From Chryseosolibacter sp035628595 (lineage in GTDB: Bacteria; Bacteroidota; Bacteroidia; Cytophagales; Cyclobacteriaceae), in NCBI GenBank assembly GCA_035628595.1, contig DASPJN010000254.1, forward strand, positions 1 through 64,000: a stretch of DNA of 64,000 nt, read 5' to 3'. Positions 1 to 8,240 of this stretch are shown one piece after another (positions within the stretch are counted from its first letter, which is position 1; every line of letters begins with the position of its first letter). The translations under genes were made by a program, and so were the position numbers. The notes below the pieces were generated by a model. It searched no databases. It was not told the origin of the DNA and saw nothing but the letters and a program-made list of their open reading frames with translations.

Positions 1-378
1 GACGTGATGGACGCGAAGCGCACACTTGACAAGATGGGTGTATTACATCTGATGCACGTTGCAAAGAACGGCGAAGAAGCTATTGAATATTTATCTGGAA
101 TTAAGTCGGCCGATGCCCGTCCTGATGTAGTGTTATTGGACTTAAATATGCCGAAAATGAATGGCATTGAATTTCTGACAAAAATCCGTGAATGGGATCA
201 ATGGAAAACATTGAAGATTTTTATTCTCACAACGTCGGAAGAAAAGGAAGACCGCGAGCAAACGAAGAAGCTCGGCGTGTCAGGGTATATCGTAAAACCG
301 TTGAAACTGAACAACCCCTCGTCCATTGATTCTTTTAACCTAATGATCGATTTGCTTAACATCAAGAACAGGATTTAA
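1..378 (+). CDS. Response regulator receiver-domain protein (5' end outside window)
   Basis: This is a single-domain CheY/Rcp1-type response regulator that accepts a phosphoryl group from a histidine kinase. The reading frame is open from base 1, so the start lies upstream. What is visible is the phosphoacceptor Asp in LLDLNMP (codon 139-141), the switch Thr in LTTSEE and the Lys of VKPL near the C-terminus. Nothing follows the receiver domain before the stop, so there is no output domain. The Rcp1-like form usually works with hybrid or phytochrome-like kinases, but no kinase gene is in view to name a partner. Confidence 0.85.
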   Translation, partial: DVMDAKRTLDKMGVLHLMHVAKNGEEAIEYLSGIKSADARPDVVLLDLNMPKMNGIEFLTKIREWDQWKTLKIFILTTSEEKEDREQTKKLGVSGYIVKPLKLNNPSSIDSFNLMIDLLNIKNRI

Positions 379-474
379 GTCTGCATCATTTACGATAATC
401 AAAAAGCATTACCGTAAAAGGTGTATCGTGAATGGTGTACTATTTGTCTGTTTTAGTGGTGTATTTCGGCCTCT

Positions 475-711
475 GTGAAAGAGGAATCATTGGACTCAGC
501 GCTCAAGAGTATCGGTGTCAAGCTGGCAGTGCTGCGGCGACGGAAAGGCTACACCAGCCATGAGAGCTTCGCTTATGATTACGACATCCCACGAATGCAC
601 TACTGGCGAATTGAGAATGGCAAAACCAACCTTACGATTCGAAGCCTTATGAAAATCCTGCATATCCATAACATAACCCTCGAACAGTTCTTTCAAATCC
701 CGGTCGAATAA
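475..711 (+). CDS. Small XRE-family helix-turn-helix regulator
   Basis: This 78-residue protein is almost entirely one Cro/C1-type helix-turn-helix domain (about residues 10-75). It carries the IENGKTNLTIRSLMKI pattern of the recognition helix and following helix, and LEQFF near the end as in many XRE proteins. The start is GTG at 475, because no in-frame ATG precedes the domain. It stands alone between the response regulator and the tRNA-fMet promoter. Its targets are unknown. It lies outside the direct repeats of the neighbouring insertion, so it is probably not part of that element. Confidence 0.75.
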   Translation: MKEESLDSALKSIGVKLAVLRRRKGYTSHESFAYDYDIPRMHYWRIENGKTNLTIRSLMKILHIHNITLEQFFQIPVE

Positions 712-751
712 TAATAAGACAAGGCAGCTAAAACTCGATCTGAAAATAAAT

Positions 752-782
752 TTTGACAATTTCTGTAGAAGCGTTACCTTTG
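752..782 (+). promoter_or_regulatory. Bacteroidota-type promoter for tRNA-fMet
   Basis: A TTTG box at 752-755 is followed after exactly 19 nt by TACCTTTG at 775-782. This matches the Bacteroidota primary-sigma consensus TTTG-N19-TAnnTTTG. Transcription should start near 789, about 90 nt upstream of the mature tRNA, leaving a leader for RNase P to remove. Confidence 0.75.
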
Positions 783-877
783 TCCTCCCTTAAACAACCG
801 CAGGAACAATTTTAATATTGTAACTGTTGTTAAAAATGAAAAAAAGCGGGCGGAAGGCCTGTAAAACAAAAATATAT

Positions 878-950
<73 letters not shown>

Positions 951-1444
951 CTAAGCCTAAAGAGAACGTAACCTAACGTTCTCTTTTTTATTTAGTTACG
1001 GCCTGAAAACGCGCAGCGGTTTCCTGAGCGCGCAAACAACGCGATTAAGGCATCTTTTGTGGCGCTAGTCTCTTGGGTTCCTGTTGCATTCAATTTAATG
1101 GATGGACTTACCAGCATTTTTAAAGTTGTATAACGGAAAATTACGAGCATATTCGATAATCTTTAAAGGCAAGTTTTAATTGTTAACCCGGATTTCCTTG
1201 GAAGAAGGCACTACATCTGAAGGCACATTTTCCAAAACGGTCCCGATTAGTATGAAACTCAGCAAGCATTTAGCCCGTTTACGTATGAAGAACTTCTTTA
1301 TATTCGCAGGCTAAGGCACGTGTATGAAGTCTCAAAAGTTTTGCTATATTGCTGAAGAGAGCCATCGTTGAAATCACTTTGCCATAGTGTATTTAATGGT
1401 TACGAACAGAGTGCCGTACAATAGACCATAAAAACATAAGGCTG
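951..1444. other. Gene-free left part of the tRNA-fMet element
   Basis: This 494-nt stretch holds a terminator at its left end (961-989) and otherwise no ORF I would call coding on either strand. I found no strong hairpin, tRNA-like fold, tandem repeat or exact TAnnTTTG promoter in it. It presumably contains the promoter of the operon that begins at 1445. It could also hold recombinase-binding sites or the remains of a lost integrase gene. Confidence 0.5.
961..989 (+). terminator. Rho-independent terminator after tRNA-fMet (element copy)
   Basis: The arms AGAGAACG (961-968) and CGTTCTCT (977-984) form an 8-bp stem with an 8-nt loop, followed by a run of T to 989. It lies inside the inserted element, so the element appears to supply a new transcription stop for the tRNA it displaced. 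Confidence 0.85.
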
Positions 1445-2167
1445 TTGATCAAAATACCTCAACTTATCGACCACGGTCACATTATTGAGTCCGTCGTCGA
1501 GATTCGGTTTATCCCATCAAATGAACGTACCGCGTTTCTGGATATCGTAGCGGCCGTAAGGTCTCACGTGGCCAATTATTCTTTCCAACCTGCCGAAATT
1601 CCTCGACAAATTCGTCAAAGCGACCCACAGTTTGAATACAGCGTCGAAGGCTCCCTAAACGGAGAAGAATACTCTATCGGCATCGGTTCAAACACCTTGG
1701 TTTTCAATTGCGTCAACGGGTATAAGCGTTGGTCGGAATTTTTTCCCTTTATCAAAAAAGTTCTTGAGACCGTTGCTGGTAGTATTAAGCAGATACTTAG
1801 GATTGGTGTCAGGTATACTAACTTCTTCGAGGGGATGAACGACTTGTCTAATTTCAATGTTGGATTCGTTGCCGGAGCGCAAGGCTTAAAGATTGAACTA
1901 GCCAAGGTCCATCAAATGATTTTGAAATTTGCGATGGTAGGTGATGTCGTTTCTTATAATGTCACGGTCGCAAATCATGCCTCTGTTCCACGTGCCACGA
2001 GTCCTGGAGCGTTGTTGGACATTGATGCCTACTTGGATCGAGGATTGCATGGTGCTGTGGGGAAGCAGCATTTCGATCAAATCGATCTAGTGCACACGAA
2101 GGAAAAGGAAATGTTTTTTGCGCTGCTCCAAAATGAATTTCTTGACACATTAAACCCTAAATACTAA
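1445..2167 (+). CDS. TIGR04255-like protein, first gene of the element operon
   Basis: This 240-residue protein resembles the sporadically distributed TIGR04255 family. The N-terminal IIESVVEIRF matches the family's conserved opening strand. RIGVRYTNFFEG in the middle matches its RxGxRYxN motif. The C-terminus has the family pattern of a D-x-x-H segment (DLVHTKEKEMFFALL) followed by NPKY. The only reasonable start is TTG at 1445, because an in-frame stop lies at 1394-1396 with no ATG or GTG between. The biochemical role of the family is not known to me. It is followed after 11 nt by the second gene, so the two are probably cotranscribed. Confidence 0.7.
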   Translation: MIKIPQLIDHGHIIESVVEIRFIPSNERTAFLDIVAAVRSHVANYSFQPAEIPRQIRQSDPQFEYSVEGSLNGEEYSIGIGSNTLVFNCVNGYKRWSEFFPFIKKVLETVAGSIKQILRIGVRYTNFFEGMNDLSNFNVGFVAGAQGLKIELAKVHQMILKFAMVGDVVSYNVTVANHASVPRATSPGALLDIDAYLDRGLHGAVGKQHFDQIDLVHTKEKEMFFALLQNEFLDTLNPKY

Positions 2168-2178
2168 CTCGTTATTCT

Positions 2179-2907
2179 ATGAGCGAAGTAACAGCAGTTA
2201 AACGTGGTGTCGACAAAATCCGCCTTCAGAAAGATTTAGGCACTGGTGATGGCTATGTCAACGTTTTAACGGTAAGGCCGCAGGCCCAATGCGTTTCTTA
2301 TAACACGGATAGGTCAAGCAGCTTGAAATTTGTTATTGCGGACCAGGCCTATCGATCCTCTGACATAGTGCTTACTAAGGTTTTGGAGTACTTTATCAAT
2401 GAGTCTCCTCGTTTCTTTAAACCACACAGCGGCGTAACTCAGTGGCGCAACGAACGTGCACGGACTCCATCGAATTCTGATCAGGATACTATACGAATAT
2501 TCGTCAACGGCCTGAGTTTTGTCAATCAACCAAGCATGGGAATGAAACTGGTGGCGTTGAATGAGAAATTTCTGAAAGAGAAGCGGCGCTATCTCCATTA
2601 TCTCCAGGGAATCCCTGAGGATTTAGTCAATAAAATTTTTGGCATGCTTTCGCGGAGGTTGGTGAGAGTGAACTACACTGATATTGCGGTGGAATTCACT
2701 GCGGATAAGTCTTTGTTCTTTGAATTAAGGTTTGCCGATAATGTGAAGTTGCATTTCAAGGTGATTCTGGAGTCGGACGTAACCGCATTTTTTGCGCTTT
2801 ACAAAGGCACTATTTGTCTTAATAATGGCATTGGTCCCTTACATGAAATTGTCAGTCACCTAACGAATCTGAATGCAGGGATACCCACAGGCTCTACTTC
2901 CAGGTAA
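2179..2907 (+). CDS. Protein of unknown function, second gene of the element operon
   Basis: I do not recognise this 242-residue protein. It has no signal peptide, no membrane segment and no cysteine or histidine cluster suggesting a metal site. It appears to be a soluble mixed alpha/beta protein, with a basic stretch around residues 131-142. Its tight spacing after the TIGR04255-like gene (11 nt) and a 35-nt overlap with the next gene imply a shared function with both. A family assignment would need a profile or structure search. Confidence 0.6.
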   Translation: MSEVTAVKRGVDKIRLQKDLGTGDGYVNVLTVRPQAQCVSYNTDRSSSLKFVIADQAYRSSDIVLTKVLEYFINESPRFFKPHSGVTQWRNERARTPSNSDQDTIRIFVNGLSFVNQPSMGMKLVALNEKFLKEKRRYLHYLQGIPEDLVNKIFGMLSRRLVRVNYTDIAVEFTADKSLFFELRFADNVKLHFKVILESDVTAFFALYKGTICLNNGIGPLHEIVSHLTNLNAGIPTGSTSR

Positions 2908-3529
2908 GGACTATAAAATCAAAATAACCCTCTCAGATTCCGACGTCAATTCGTTACACCTCATAAGACGGTCGCTTGTTGGAGTAGAGGATACGGTCAA
3001 CGACCTTGGATCTGTGCGAAGCCACGCCTTCATTGAACCTGGAAAGGAGCACCATTTTTTTAGCCTGTCCTGTAATCTGTACGGCATCTTTCAATATTCC
3101 GATTTACAATATTCCTTGACTGACAAGGAACATGGTGGGGCTTATTGGTGCGACAAAAACAAGCTCATGGACTGCAGTGATGTGAAGTGTGATATCTTGG
3201 AGAATTGCTGCGCGATTTTCCTACCAATTGCAGCTGTCCATTTTCAACCATTTCAGTATCAGAAACCAAAGCCTAACAATAAAGGATACACTCCCTTTAC
3301 AGGTCAATGTCAAGCAGTTCACATGCCTTTAGAGGCGAATTACTGGCATTTTGAAATCCACGTGTTCGAGCCCGAAGGAACACGTATTTCCGCGAATACT
3401 TCTAAATGGAAATTGCTAGCGGCGACATCGTTTTTCGAGTCATATCTTAAAGTGCATTTGAGCGTAGTATTTCCAGACTTGCAACTGCTGAAAGAAAGTC
3501 TTTACAAAGACAAGGTAGATGAAGCCTAA
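2873..3529 (+). CDS. Protein of unknown function, third gene of the element operon
   Basis: This 218-residue protein is not recognised. It is rich in aromatic residues and cysteines (Cys in SLSCNLYG, YWCDKN, MDCSD, VKCDILENCC, GQCQ), unusual for this window and possibly a metal site or structural disulfides. No signal peptide or membrane helix is visible. The ATG at 2873 overlaps the preceding gene by 35 nt; a later start is possible but would remove a plausible beta-rich N-terminus. The coding region ends about 100 nt before the right-hand repeat of the element, so it is the last cargo gene. Confidence 0.6.
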   Translation: MQGYPQALLPGKDYKIKITLSDSDVNSLHLIRRSLVGVEDTVNDLGSVRSHAFIEPGKEHHFFSLSCNLYGIFQYSDLQYSLTDKEHGGAYWCDKNKLMDCSDVKCDILENCCAIFLPIAAVHFQPFQYQKPKPNNKGYTPFTGQCQAVHMPLEANYWHFEIHVFEPEGTRISANTSKWKLLAATSFFESYLKVHLSVVFPDLQLLKESLYKDKVDEA

Positions 3530-3633
3530 AAACCATACTTTTGGGGGGTCCTTTGTAATATGTTATGATAAAATGTTTTCATAAATGTTTTACCATTCGT
3601 AGTGAGGAGCATGGAAATCAAACACATACGGTT

Positions 3634-3651
3634 TCTTGTCCCCGCTACTAA
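3634..3651 (+). repeat. attR-like direct repeat (orphan tRNA-fMet 3' end)
   Basis: This is an exact second copy of the 18 bp at 937-954. No T-loop or anticodon arm precedes it, so it is a tRNA fragment and not a second tRNA gene. It is followed at once by a terminator, which was probably the original terminator of the tRNA before the insertion. Confidence 0.8.
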
Positions 3652-3655
3652 AGAA

Positions 3656-3681
3656 AAAGCGACTTCTACGGTCGCTTTTTT
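3656..3681 (+). terminator. Rho-independent terminator at right end of element
   Basis: Arms AAAGCGAC (3656-3663) and GTCGCTTT (3671-3678) with a 7-nt loop run into T residues. It sits 4 nt after the orphan tRNA fragment, so it probably ended the tRNA transcript in the uninterrupted locus and now insulates era from the element operon. Confidence 0.8.
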
Positions 3682-3710
3682 CGTTACATACCTGATCTTT
3701 ATACAGACGT

Positions 3711-4598
3711 ATGGCAGAAAATAACTTTAAGGCTGGTTTTGTCAGCATCATTGGGAAACCCAATGTTGGCAAGTCGTCGCTCATGAATAAGCTCATGGGT
3801 GAGAACCTTTCTATTATTACATCCAAAGCCCAAACTACACGCCATCGTATCATGGGAATTTTGAATGGCGGCGGCTACCAAATTGTGTATTCAGATACTC
3901 CCGGTATTCTCGAGCCAAAGTACTCACTGCATGATGCGATGATGAGCTACGTCAAAGTTTCTTTACAGGACGCGGACGTAATTTTACTTGTCGTTGATCT
4001 TGATGAAAAGTATGAGCCTACGCTTTATGAAAGGTTCACCCGCTTTACTACGCCGATTATTCTTGTCCTGAATAAGATTGATCTTGGTAAGGGTTCGCAG
4101 GTAGACGATAAGGTAGCCTATTGGAAACAGCACCTCCCGAACGTCCAAACAATATTACCAGTGTCCGCGAAGGCGGGTGATAACGTCGACAAGATACTCG
4201 ATCTGATTATTGCTCACGTGCCTGTCCATCCACCATTCTTTCCGGAGGACGAATTTACCGATCGAACGGAACGTTTTTTCGCATCTGAGATTATTCGCGA
4301 GAAGATTTTTCTGAATTATAGTGAAGAGATTCCGTATAGCTGTGAGGTTGTAATCAATTCGTTTAAAGATCAGGAAGATATCATCCGTATCAGCGCTCAG
4401 ATCTTTGTAGAACGGGATTCGCAAAAGGGAATTATTATTGGAAAAGCTGGAAGTTCCCTTAAAAAAGTCGGAACTGAAGCCCGCAAAGACATGGAGGCAT
4501 TTTTCGGAAAAAAGATATTTTTAGAAACGCATGTAAAAGTAGCCGACAACTGGCGGAAGGAGCGACATAAGCTTCGACAGTTCGGCTACTTCGAATAA
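3711..4598 (+). CDS. era: GTPase Era
   Basis: Era is an essential GTPase that binds the 3' end of 16S rRNA and helps mature the small ribosomal subunit. All GTP-binding motifs are visible: GKPNVGKS (residues 15-22), the TT of the switch-I segment (SKAQTTRH), DTPG, NKID and SAK. The C-terminal KH RNA-binding domain (about 205-280) carries GIIIGKAGSSLKKVG. Its length of 295 residues is normal for the family. It is followed after 13 nt by der, another ribosome-assembly GTPase, so the two probably form an operon. Confidence 0.97.
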   Translation: MAENNFKAGFVSIIGKPNVGKSSLMNKLMGENLSIITSKAQTTRHRIMGILNGGGYQIVYSDTPGILEPKYSLHDAMMSYVKVSLQDADVILLVVDLDEKYEPTLYERFTRFTTPIILVLNKIDLGKGSQVDDKVAYWKQHLPNVQTILPVSAKAGDNVDKILDLIIAHVPVHPPFFPEDEFTDRTERFFASEIIREKIFLNYSEEIPYSCEVVINSFKDQEDIIRISAQIFVERDSQKGIIIGKAGSSLKKVGTEARKDMEAFFGKKIFLETHVKVADNWRKERHKLRQFGYFE

Positions 4599-4611
4599 TC
4601 GCAAAAACATA

Positions 4612-5919
4612 ATGGGAAACATAGTAGCAATCGTCGGCAGACCAAACGTGGGAAAGTCGACCTTCTTTAACAGGATGATCGAAAAGCGTCAGGCCATCAT
4701 GGACGACATGCCTGGCGTGACACGTGATCGCCACTATGGCTACGCCGAATGGACCGGAAAATTTTTCACCGTGATTGATACCGGTGGTTATGTCACAGGT
4801 TCGGAAGACAAATTTGAATCGCAGATCAGAAAGCAGGTGAAACTTGCTGTTGAAGAGGCCACGGCAGTGATCTTCATGGTTGACTGTCGTGATGGCTTAA
4901 CAGGATTCGATAAGGAGTTTGCCAATGTGCTGCGTGCTTCGAAAAAGCCGATTTTTGTCGCAGCTAATAAAGCTGACACACCCGATAAGGCAAATCTCGC
5001 AGCGGAATTTTACGAACTGGCCCTAGGCGAAGTTTACCCGATATCGTCTGAGAACGGCAGCGGAACAGGTGAGTTATTGGATGAGGTTATTAAAGTATTT
5101 CCTTCCGAGGGTGTTGAAGATCCAGACGCAGGTATTCCGAAAATTGCAATTCTTGGCAGGCCGAATGTGGGAAAATCATCGTTGCTCAATGCATTGCTCA
5201 ACACGGAGAGAAGTATTGTAACAGACGAAGCAGGGACAACCCGCGATGCCATCCACTCTTATTACAAAATGTTTGGTCAGAATTACATTCTGATTGACAC
5301 AGCAGGTATTCGTAAGAAAAGCAAAGTCAAAGAAGACATTGAATTTTACTCGGTGCTTCGCTCCTTGCGCGCGCTCGAAGAGTGTGATGTCGTCATCGTT
5401 GTGATCGATGCCGAGCGCGGATTGGAAGCGCAGGATGTTAACATCATCAGCCTTGCACAACGCCAGGGCAAGGGCATGGTGATCATGGTTAATAAATGGG
5501 ATCTGGTTGAAAAGGATTCCAAGACTTCTGAAAAGTTCAAAAAGGATATTTTGGAGAAGATTGCTCCGATCGTTTATATCCCGATCATTTTTGCATCTGT
5601 TGTCGAAAAGCAAAGAATCTTCCAGGTAATGGAGAAGGCAGTGCTGGTGTTCAATAACAAAGTCAAAAAAATCCCGACGTCACAGTTGAATGACAAACTA
5701 CTGCCTGAAATTGAACGGTATCCGCCACCAGCGATGAAGGGCAAATTCATCCAGATAAAATATATTACACAGGTTAACGCAAGGTTTCCATCGTTTGCTT
5801 TTTTCTGTAACCTGCCTCAATATATACAGGGTTCTTATGAGCGTTTTCTCGAAAACAGAATCCGCGAAAATTTCGACTTCGAAGGTGTTCCTGTAAGGCT
5901 TATTTTCAGAAAAAAGTGA
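4612..5919 (+). CDS. der: GTPase Der (EngA)
   Basis: Der is the double-GTPase factor for assembly of the large ribosomal subunit. Two complete G domains are present. The first has GRPNVGKST near the N-terminus, DTGG and NKAD; the second has GRPNVGKSS near residue 183, DTAG and NKWD. A KH-like domain follows and contacts rRNA. The 435-residue length is typical. The gene begins 13 nt after era and is probably cotranscribed with it. Confidence 0.97.
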   Translation: MGNIVAIVGRPNVGKSTFFNRMIEKRQAIMDDMPGVTRDRHYGYAEWTGKFFTVIDTGGYVTGSEDKFESQIRKQVKLAVEEATAVIFMVDCRDGLTGFDKEFANVLRASKKPIFVAANKADTPDKANLAAEFYELALGEVYPISSENGSGTGELLDEVIKVFPSEGVEDPDAGIPKIAILGRPNVGKSSLLNALLNTERSIVTDEAGTTRDAIHSYYKMFGQNYILIDTAGIRKKSKVKEDIEFYSVLRSLRALEECDVVIVVIDAERGLEAQDVNIISLAQRQGKGMVIMVNKWDLVEKDSKTSEKFKKDILEKIAPIVYIPIIFASVVEKQRIFQVMEKAVLVFNNKVKKIPTSQLNDKLLPEIERYPPPAMKGKFIQIKYITQVNARFPSFAFFCNLPQYIQGSYERFLENRIRENFDFEGVPVRLIFRKK

Positions 5920-5959
5920 AAAAATTCACTTCATATAACCCATCATTAACCAATACTTG

Positions 5960-5967
5960 TATATTTG
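5960..5967 (+). promoter_or_regulatory. Promoter -7 box for small lipoprotein gene
   Basis: TATATTTG matches the Bacteroidota TAnnTTTG element 25 nt upstream of the lipoprotein ATG. No clear TTTG partner is seen at the usual distance. It gives the lipoprotein gene its own promoter after der. Confidence 0.6.
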
Positions 5968-5992
5968 GGGCTGAATTAAAAACCTGTAAACT

Positions 5993-6181
5993 ATGAAGAA
6001 ACTAATCGCATTGTTAATGGTAAGCGGATTTGCTTTTGCATTTGTAGCTTGTGGCGGTGGTGAGAAGAAGGCTGAAGAAAACACTGAAGCAGTAGAAACT
6101 CCTACTGTAACTCCAGCAGATTCTGCAGCTACTGAAACTGACACTACTGCAACTTCAACAGATACAACTGCTGCACAATAA
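5993..6181 (+). CDS. Small Thr/Ala-rich lipoprotein
   Basis: This 62-residue protein begins with a clear lipoprotein signal (MKKLIALLMVSGFAFAFVAC) with the lipidated cysteine at residue 20. The mature part is a short acidic linker full of Thr, Ala, Glu and Asp, without any fold I recognise. It has its own -7 promoter box and a strong terminator, so it is a single-gene transcript. Such small acidic lipoproteins are common in this phylum and their roles are unknown. Confidence 0.7.
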   Translation: MKKLIALLMVSGFAFAFVACGGGEKKAEENTEAVETPTVTPADSAATETDTTATSTDTTAAQ

Positions 6182-6208
6182 TCAGCAAACACTTACTGTT
6201 TTCCCGGG

Positions 6209-6237
6209 AAGGCTTTAGATTGCTAAAGCCTTTTTTT
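6209..6237 (+). terminator. Rho-independent terminator after small lipoprotein
   Basis: Arms AAGGCTTTAG and CTAAAGCCTT enclose a 4-nt ATTG loop and are followed by seven T residues. It separates the lipoprotein gene from the SprT-like gene. Confidence 0.9.
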
Positions 6238-6248
6238 ATTGCCCAGGT

Positions 6249-6875
6249 ATGAACGAGGAGAAGGTTTATCATACGCTGCAACAACACGTTCCGGCCAACG
6301 CCGTGGCCTATTGCTTTGCCCTTTGGAAAAACAACCCATTCGACCTGAAGATCACGAAGTCGCGACAATCCAAAGTGGGTGATTTCACTTCACGGAAGGA
6401 TATCAAAAGGCCGAAGATCACCCTGAATCACGATCTCAACCCCTATCTTTTTCTAACAACGTATATCCATGAGGTTGCACACCTCCATGTCTTCATTCGA
6501 TTCGGTAACCGTGTCGATCCGCATGGTGATGAATGGAAGCATGTTTTCAAGCACCTGATGGCACCTGTACTGGCGCGGGATGTTTTTCCGGATGAAATTC
6601 TGGGGATTCTTCACAAGCACATGCGACAACCAAAGGCGAGTTCGTTTGCAGACGCAGACCTGACGCGTGCCTTTCGATTATTTGATCGCAATGCCAGCCA
6701 GCACGCCGCGCTTTCCGATATCCCGGAAGGAAGCGTTTTCAAATTTCAGCAACGATATTTTCAAAAAGGAAAATTAAAGCGAACGCGTGTCTTGTGTAAA
6801 GACATGCAGTCGAAAAGAAATTATCTCATCCCTGCCGAGGTACTGGTGACGGATGTGCAGTGGAGCATTCTTTAG
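6249..6875 (+). CDS. SprT-like zinc metalloprotease-type protein
   Basis: The N-terminal half is a SprT-like domain with the zinc-binding HExxH at residues 74-78 (YIHEVAHLH) and a further conserved His in DPHGDEWK. SprT/Spartan-like proteins are gluzincin-like metallopeptidases; the eukaryotic relatives cut DNA-protein crosslinks, but the bacterial substrates are unknown. The C-terminal part lacks the four-cysteine zinc ribbon seen in some SprT proteins. The gene overlaps the convergent minus-strand gene by 4 nt at its stop. Confidence 0.8.
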   Translation: MNEEKVYHTLQQHVPANAVAYCFALWKNNPFDLKITKSRQSKVGDFTSRKDIKRPKITLNHDLNPYLFLTTYIHEVAHLHVFIRFGNRVDPHGDEWKHVFKHLMAPVLARDVFPDEILGILHKHMRQPKASSFADADLTRAFRLFDRNASQHAALSDIPEGSVFKFQQRYFQKGKLKRTRVLCKDMQSKRNYLIPAEVLVTDVQWSIL

Positions 6876-7438
6876 CCGAGTCGGCGCTGGATCAGTTTGG
6901 TGATGAGATCGAAAAATACTGTAGGCTGAAGTGTTCTCCATTTATCAATCTCCAGTGTTCCTCCCATGTTGATGTAACTGTCAACATTAAACTTACGGAA
7001 CTCTTCCTGAACAAACGTGGGAAATGACACAGCTGCGATCCAGCCATCTTCAATTTCCTCGAACCACTCTTCATAATAGCAATCATCTGATCCGTGGAAG
7101 TTCAGAATGTTTTCACCGATCAGTATAAACTTGTTGACCCCTTCACGAATGAAATGTTCAATGATGTTTCTTTTTAGTGTCATGATGTCGTTGTTGATGG
7201 CATCATTCCATTCACCAATAAATTCGAGTATTGTAAAGCCAGCCTCGTAATCGGTATAAAGAATTTTGAGATAGAGCGTCTCCGATCCGATGTTATCCCA
7301 TGCGGGATCGATGTAGTATCCGTAAATAGTTTCTGAATATTGATCGAAGTTGTATTCTTTTCCGAAAAATGGAGAACGCTCATCCGTTGATGAGTCGTAA
7401 TATTTTAGCCAGTTATAGTATGGTTCAATCTGATGCAT
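6872..7438 (-). CDS. Conserved hypothetical protein downstream of murQ
   Basis: This 188-residue acidic, aromatic-rich protein has no signal peptide or membrane helix and I do not recognise a family. The start chosen is the ATG at 7438, which overlaps the end of murQ by 14 nt. A longer reading back to 7477 is open but would overlap murQ by more than 50 nt. It is the last gene of the RDD-cytb5-kinase-murQ operon, and its stop overlaps the stop of the convergent SprT-like gene. Confidence 0.65.
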   Translation of the reverse strand: MHQIEPYYNWLKYYDSSTDERSPFFGKEYNFDQYSETIYGYYIDPAWDNIGSETLYLKILYTDYEAGFTILEFIGEWNDAINNDIMTLKRNIIEHFIREGVNKFILIGENILNFHGSDDCYYEEWFEEIEDGWIAAVSFPTFVQEEFRKFNVDSYINMGGTLEIDKWRTLQPTVFFDLITKLIQRRLG

Positions 7439-8240
7439 TTCGCTTTCGGCTTTCGACAGCCTTTCGCACAGAACCAAATTGTGAAAGTAATCGTTCGGCC
7501 TCTTCTTCGGTGACCGACAGTTCTTCCATGATCATCCTTCTTCCGCGAATAATCAGCTTTTTGTTTGTAAGCTGCATATCGACCATCTTATTTCCTTTTA
7601 CGCGACCAAGCTTGATCATTGTTGTGGTTGAGATCATGTTAAGCACAAGCTTCTGCGCAGTGCCGGCTTTCATACGTGTGCTGCCTGTCACGAATTCTGG
7701 TCCAACAATCACTTCGATCGGATGATCCGAATTGCGTGCTACCTCGGAGCCGGCGTTACACGTAATGCTGCCGGTAATTATGTTGTTTTCGCGTGCGGCT
7801 TTCAATCCCCCAATGACATACGGTGTTCTTCCGGAAGCTGCAATTCCGATCAACACATCCTTGGTGTTGATGTGATGAACAAGGAGATCTTTCCACGCTT
7901 GTTCAAAATCATCTTCAGCATTTTCAACGGCTACGCGGATGGCTTGATCGCCTCCAGCAATTAAACCTATGACACGACCCTGAGGCATTCCGTACGTAGG
8001 TGGAATTTCCGACGCGTCAAGGATGCCGATCCTGCCACTCGTGCCCGCACCTATATAGAATAATCGTCCGCCGGCTTTCATTTTTTCAACAATGACTTTT
8101 ACCAGCGACTCAATTGCAGGGATTACTTTTTCAATGGCCAACGGTACTGACTGATCCTCCCTGTTAATGTTAGCGAGCAGTTCGTGCACGCTCATTTTTT
8201 CCAGGTCTTGATAATTTGAAGAAGATTCCGTTGTCGACAT
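7425..8240 (-). CDS. murQ: N-acetylmuramic acid 6-phosphate etherase MurQ
   Basis: MurQ cleaves the D-lactyl ether of N-acetylmuramate 6-phosphate, giving N-acetylglucosamine 6-phosphate in peptidoglycan recycling. The SIS-fold signature GAGTSGRIGILDASE is present, with Glu78 at the position of the catalytic Glu83 of E. coli. A second glycine-rich loop, ASGRTPYVIGGL, and GPEFVTGSTRMKAGT are also present. At 271 residues it is slightly shorter than the E. coli enzyme (298). Its start overlaps the stop of the sugar kinase gene by one base, so the two are translationally coupled, which fits kinase-then-etherase processing. Confidence 0.95.
   Translation of the reverse strand: MSTTESSSNYQDLEKMSVHELLANINREDQSVPLAIEKVIPAIESLVKVIVEKMKAGGRLFYIGAGTSGRIGILDASEIPPTYGMPQGRVIGLIAGGDQAIRVAVENAEDDFEQAWKDLLVHHINTKDVLIGIAASGRTPYVIGGLKAARENNIITGSITCNAGSEVARNSDHPIEVIVGPEFVTGSTRMKAGTAQKLVLNMISTTTMIKLGRVKGNKMVDMQLTNKKLIIRGRRMIMEELSVTEEEAERLLSQFGSVRKAVESRKRNASD

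Noticed and set aside
496..759. An 87-codon minus-strand open frame over the XRE gene
   Set aside because: It is antisense to a clear helix-turn-helix protein and its translation has no domain pattern.
3634..3651. Second tRNA gene suggested by the tRNA-like 3' end
   Set aside because: No T loop, anticodon arm or D arm precedes it; only the last part of the tRNA is present.
5176..5613. A 145-codon minus-strand open frame inside der
   Set aside because: It lies wholly within the strongly conserved second GTPase domain of Der; its translation looks like a shadow frame.
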